From Gnetum montanum (taxonomy: Eukaryota > Streptophyta > Gnetopsida > Gnetales > Gnetaceae): 64,000 bases of DNA. Each line of letters opens with the position of its first letter. Within the stretch, counting starts at the first letter, position 1. A program made the position numbers and the translations under genes. The stretch spans positions 73,034 to 137,033 of the forward strand of contig MNCI01033639.1 of NCBI GenBank assembly GCA_015680685.1, written 5' to 3'. The notes beneath the pieces are model-generated. The model worked only from the letters and a program-made list of their open reading frames with translations. It was not told where the DNA came from and did not search any database. Positions 63,262-64,000 of the stretch are shown here, in pieces.

Positions 63262-64000
63262 CCGATGAGTATGTACCTGATTTCACCTTTATTCTCCACC
63301 AAGATGAACAACTGCATTGGAGAGACTTGGAGGGTAACATAGTGTTGCCTCCAGAACGATCAGTCCCCAACATGCTCCTTCGTGCTCTCACACGAATATG
63401 CATGTTGCTTTTATACGTAGAATATGTTGCATGTGATCATGACACAAGGGACTATAATCCCACAAAAGCACAATGTCAAAGGGACTTGCAATAGGAGAGA
63501 TACCATACATCCTTGAAGGGTAAATGGTCCCATGATGCTCTGCACGTTTTGAGCGAAATTGAGGATGGTGAACCTGCTCCAACAAGTTCCCCACAAAATG
63601 ATGTTTCTCCTCCTAACACTAGTTAGGAGGTGGTGTATTAGAACCTTCACTCCACTATTCACAACCATGGTTCTGATACCCATGAACATGAAGTGTTCAA
63701 AGAAGGAATACAAACACATAATAAGGGTAGACATTTTGATCGTGATCACGATCGAGGCCAAGACCACCAAAGAGAAGGTAGAAAACATCGTCATGGCGAT
63801 GGTTCTCCTTCTTCTTCACCTTCATCGTCACCTTCACCCTCTCCTTCAGTGTCCGGACGCAGTCATAGGGAAACCAATTGTGAGGATAAAGAAAACAAAG
63901 TGAATAACATCGACGAGATAGTTGAGAGCGAGGACGAGGGCACTCTAAGGAATCAAGGCATAGAAGAAGGGAGAGTAGGGAACTGCATAGACACCATAGA
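63262..64000 (+). mobile_element. Gypsy family A gag, N-terminal part, running off the window
   Basis: From 63262 the + strand reads PDEYVPDFTFILHQDEQLHW, then GNIVLPPERSVPNMLLRAL. These are collinear with the - strand gag start near 20590-20440. An acidic segment follows (EIEDGEPAPTSSPQNDVSPP near 63558), then an Arg/His/Asp-rich stretch, a Ser/Pro run near 63805-63850, and an acidic Glu-rich region to the window end. Only a few stops occur (near 63497, 63625 and 63641), so this is one of the better preserved gag frames here. Confidence 0.75.

Larger units (their letters stand above)
62806..63262 (+). mobile_element. 5' LTR, Gypsy family A (sense +), lacking its 3' half
   Basis: It begins TGATGAGCC inside the integrase remnant. 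U3 holds dense palindromic words (62815-62910), then a TATA box, AATAAAGACAAAATTT-like sequence near 63094, and the family CACTTGGTAA block at 63251-63260. There the LTR stops and gag sequence begins; the terminal 300-400 bp, the primer-binding site and the leader are missing. Confidence 0.78.

Noticed and set aside
63559-63903. 114-residue + strand frame, and the antisense frame at 63411-63794
   Set aside because: Both are shadows of the family A gag, whose real frame is fixed by its match to the copy at 20.5 kb.

Overview
The window is eukaryotic nuclear DNA from a seed plant, most likely a gymnosperm and probably a conifer. It is AT-rich, with two real host genes whose introns run up to 3.6 kb, set in a dense bed of decayed retrotransposons. 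The species cannot be named from the sequence. No bacterial, plastid or CRISPR features were seen, and no intact tRNA or rRNA gene.

The two host genes have phase-consistent exon models. The first (8039-13438, + strand, 7 exons, 331 aa) is an atypical short-chain dehydrogenase/reductase of the plant At5g02240/At2g37660 family, with a plastid-type N-terminal extension. The second (34691-49682, - strand, 9 exons, 573 aa) is a CYP97B cytochrome P450, the carotenoid-hydroxylase-related clade, with all diagnostic P450 motifs. Both are probably plastid proteins. They do not form a unit; they are separated by about 21 kb of repeats.

Layout. 1-970: AT-rich sequence with a contig-join artefact. 970-4162: decayed Ty1/copia element split by a solo LTR (1485-2432). 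4.2-7.9 kb: mostly unassigned, with SINE-like and tandem repeats. 8.0-13.4 kb: reductase gene, followed by a duplicated piece of its own intron 5. 15-17.4 kb: LINE remnant. 17.7-24.5 kb: three LTRs of one Gypsy family (called family A here) in both orientations, one with a primer-binding site and gag. 24.5-28 kb: LINE fragment and an LTR-like direct repeat pair around a gag-like interior. 28-34.6 kb: LINE remnants, a SINE and an 81-nt poly-T. 34.7-50 kb: CYP97B gene and its promoter region. 51-55.3 kb: a second Gypsy-like element (LTR-like promoter region, gag, protease). 55.9-58.1 kb: an unrecognised, intron-containing pseudogene on the - strand. 58.1-64 kb: family A LTR, Gypsy integrase remnant, and a 5'-truncated family A element whose LTR is fused directly to gag.

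The strongest candidates for something little described are the multi-exon pseudogene at 55.9-58.1 kb, whose upstream region occurs again beside a Gypsy integrase, and the fast-changing palindromic words in the U3 region of family A LTRs.
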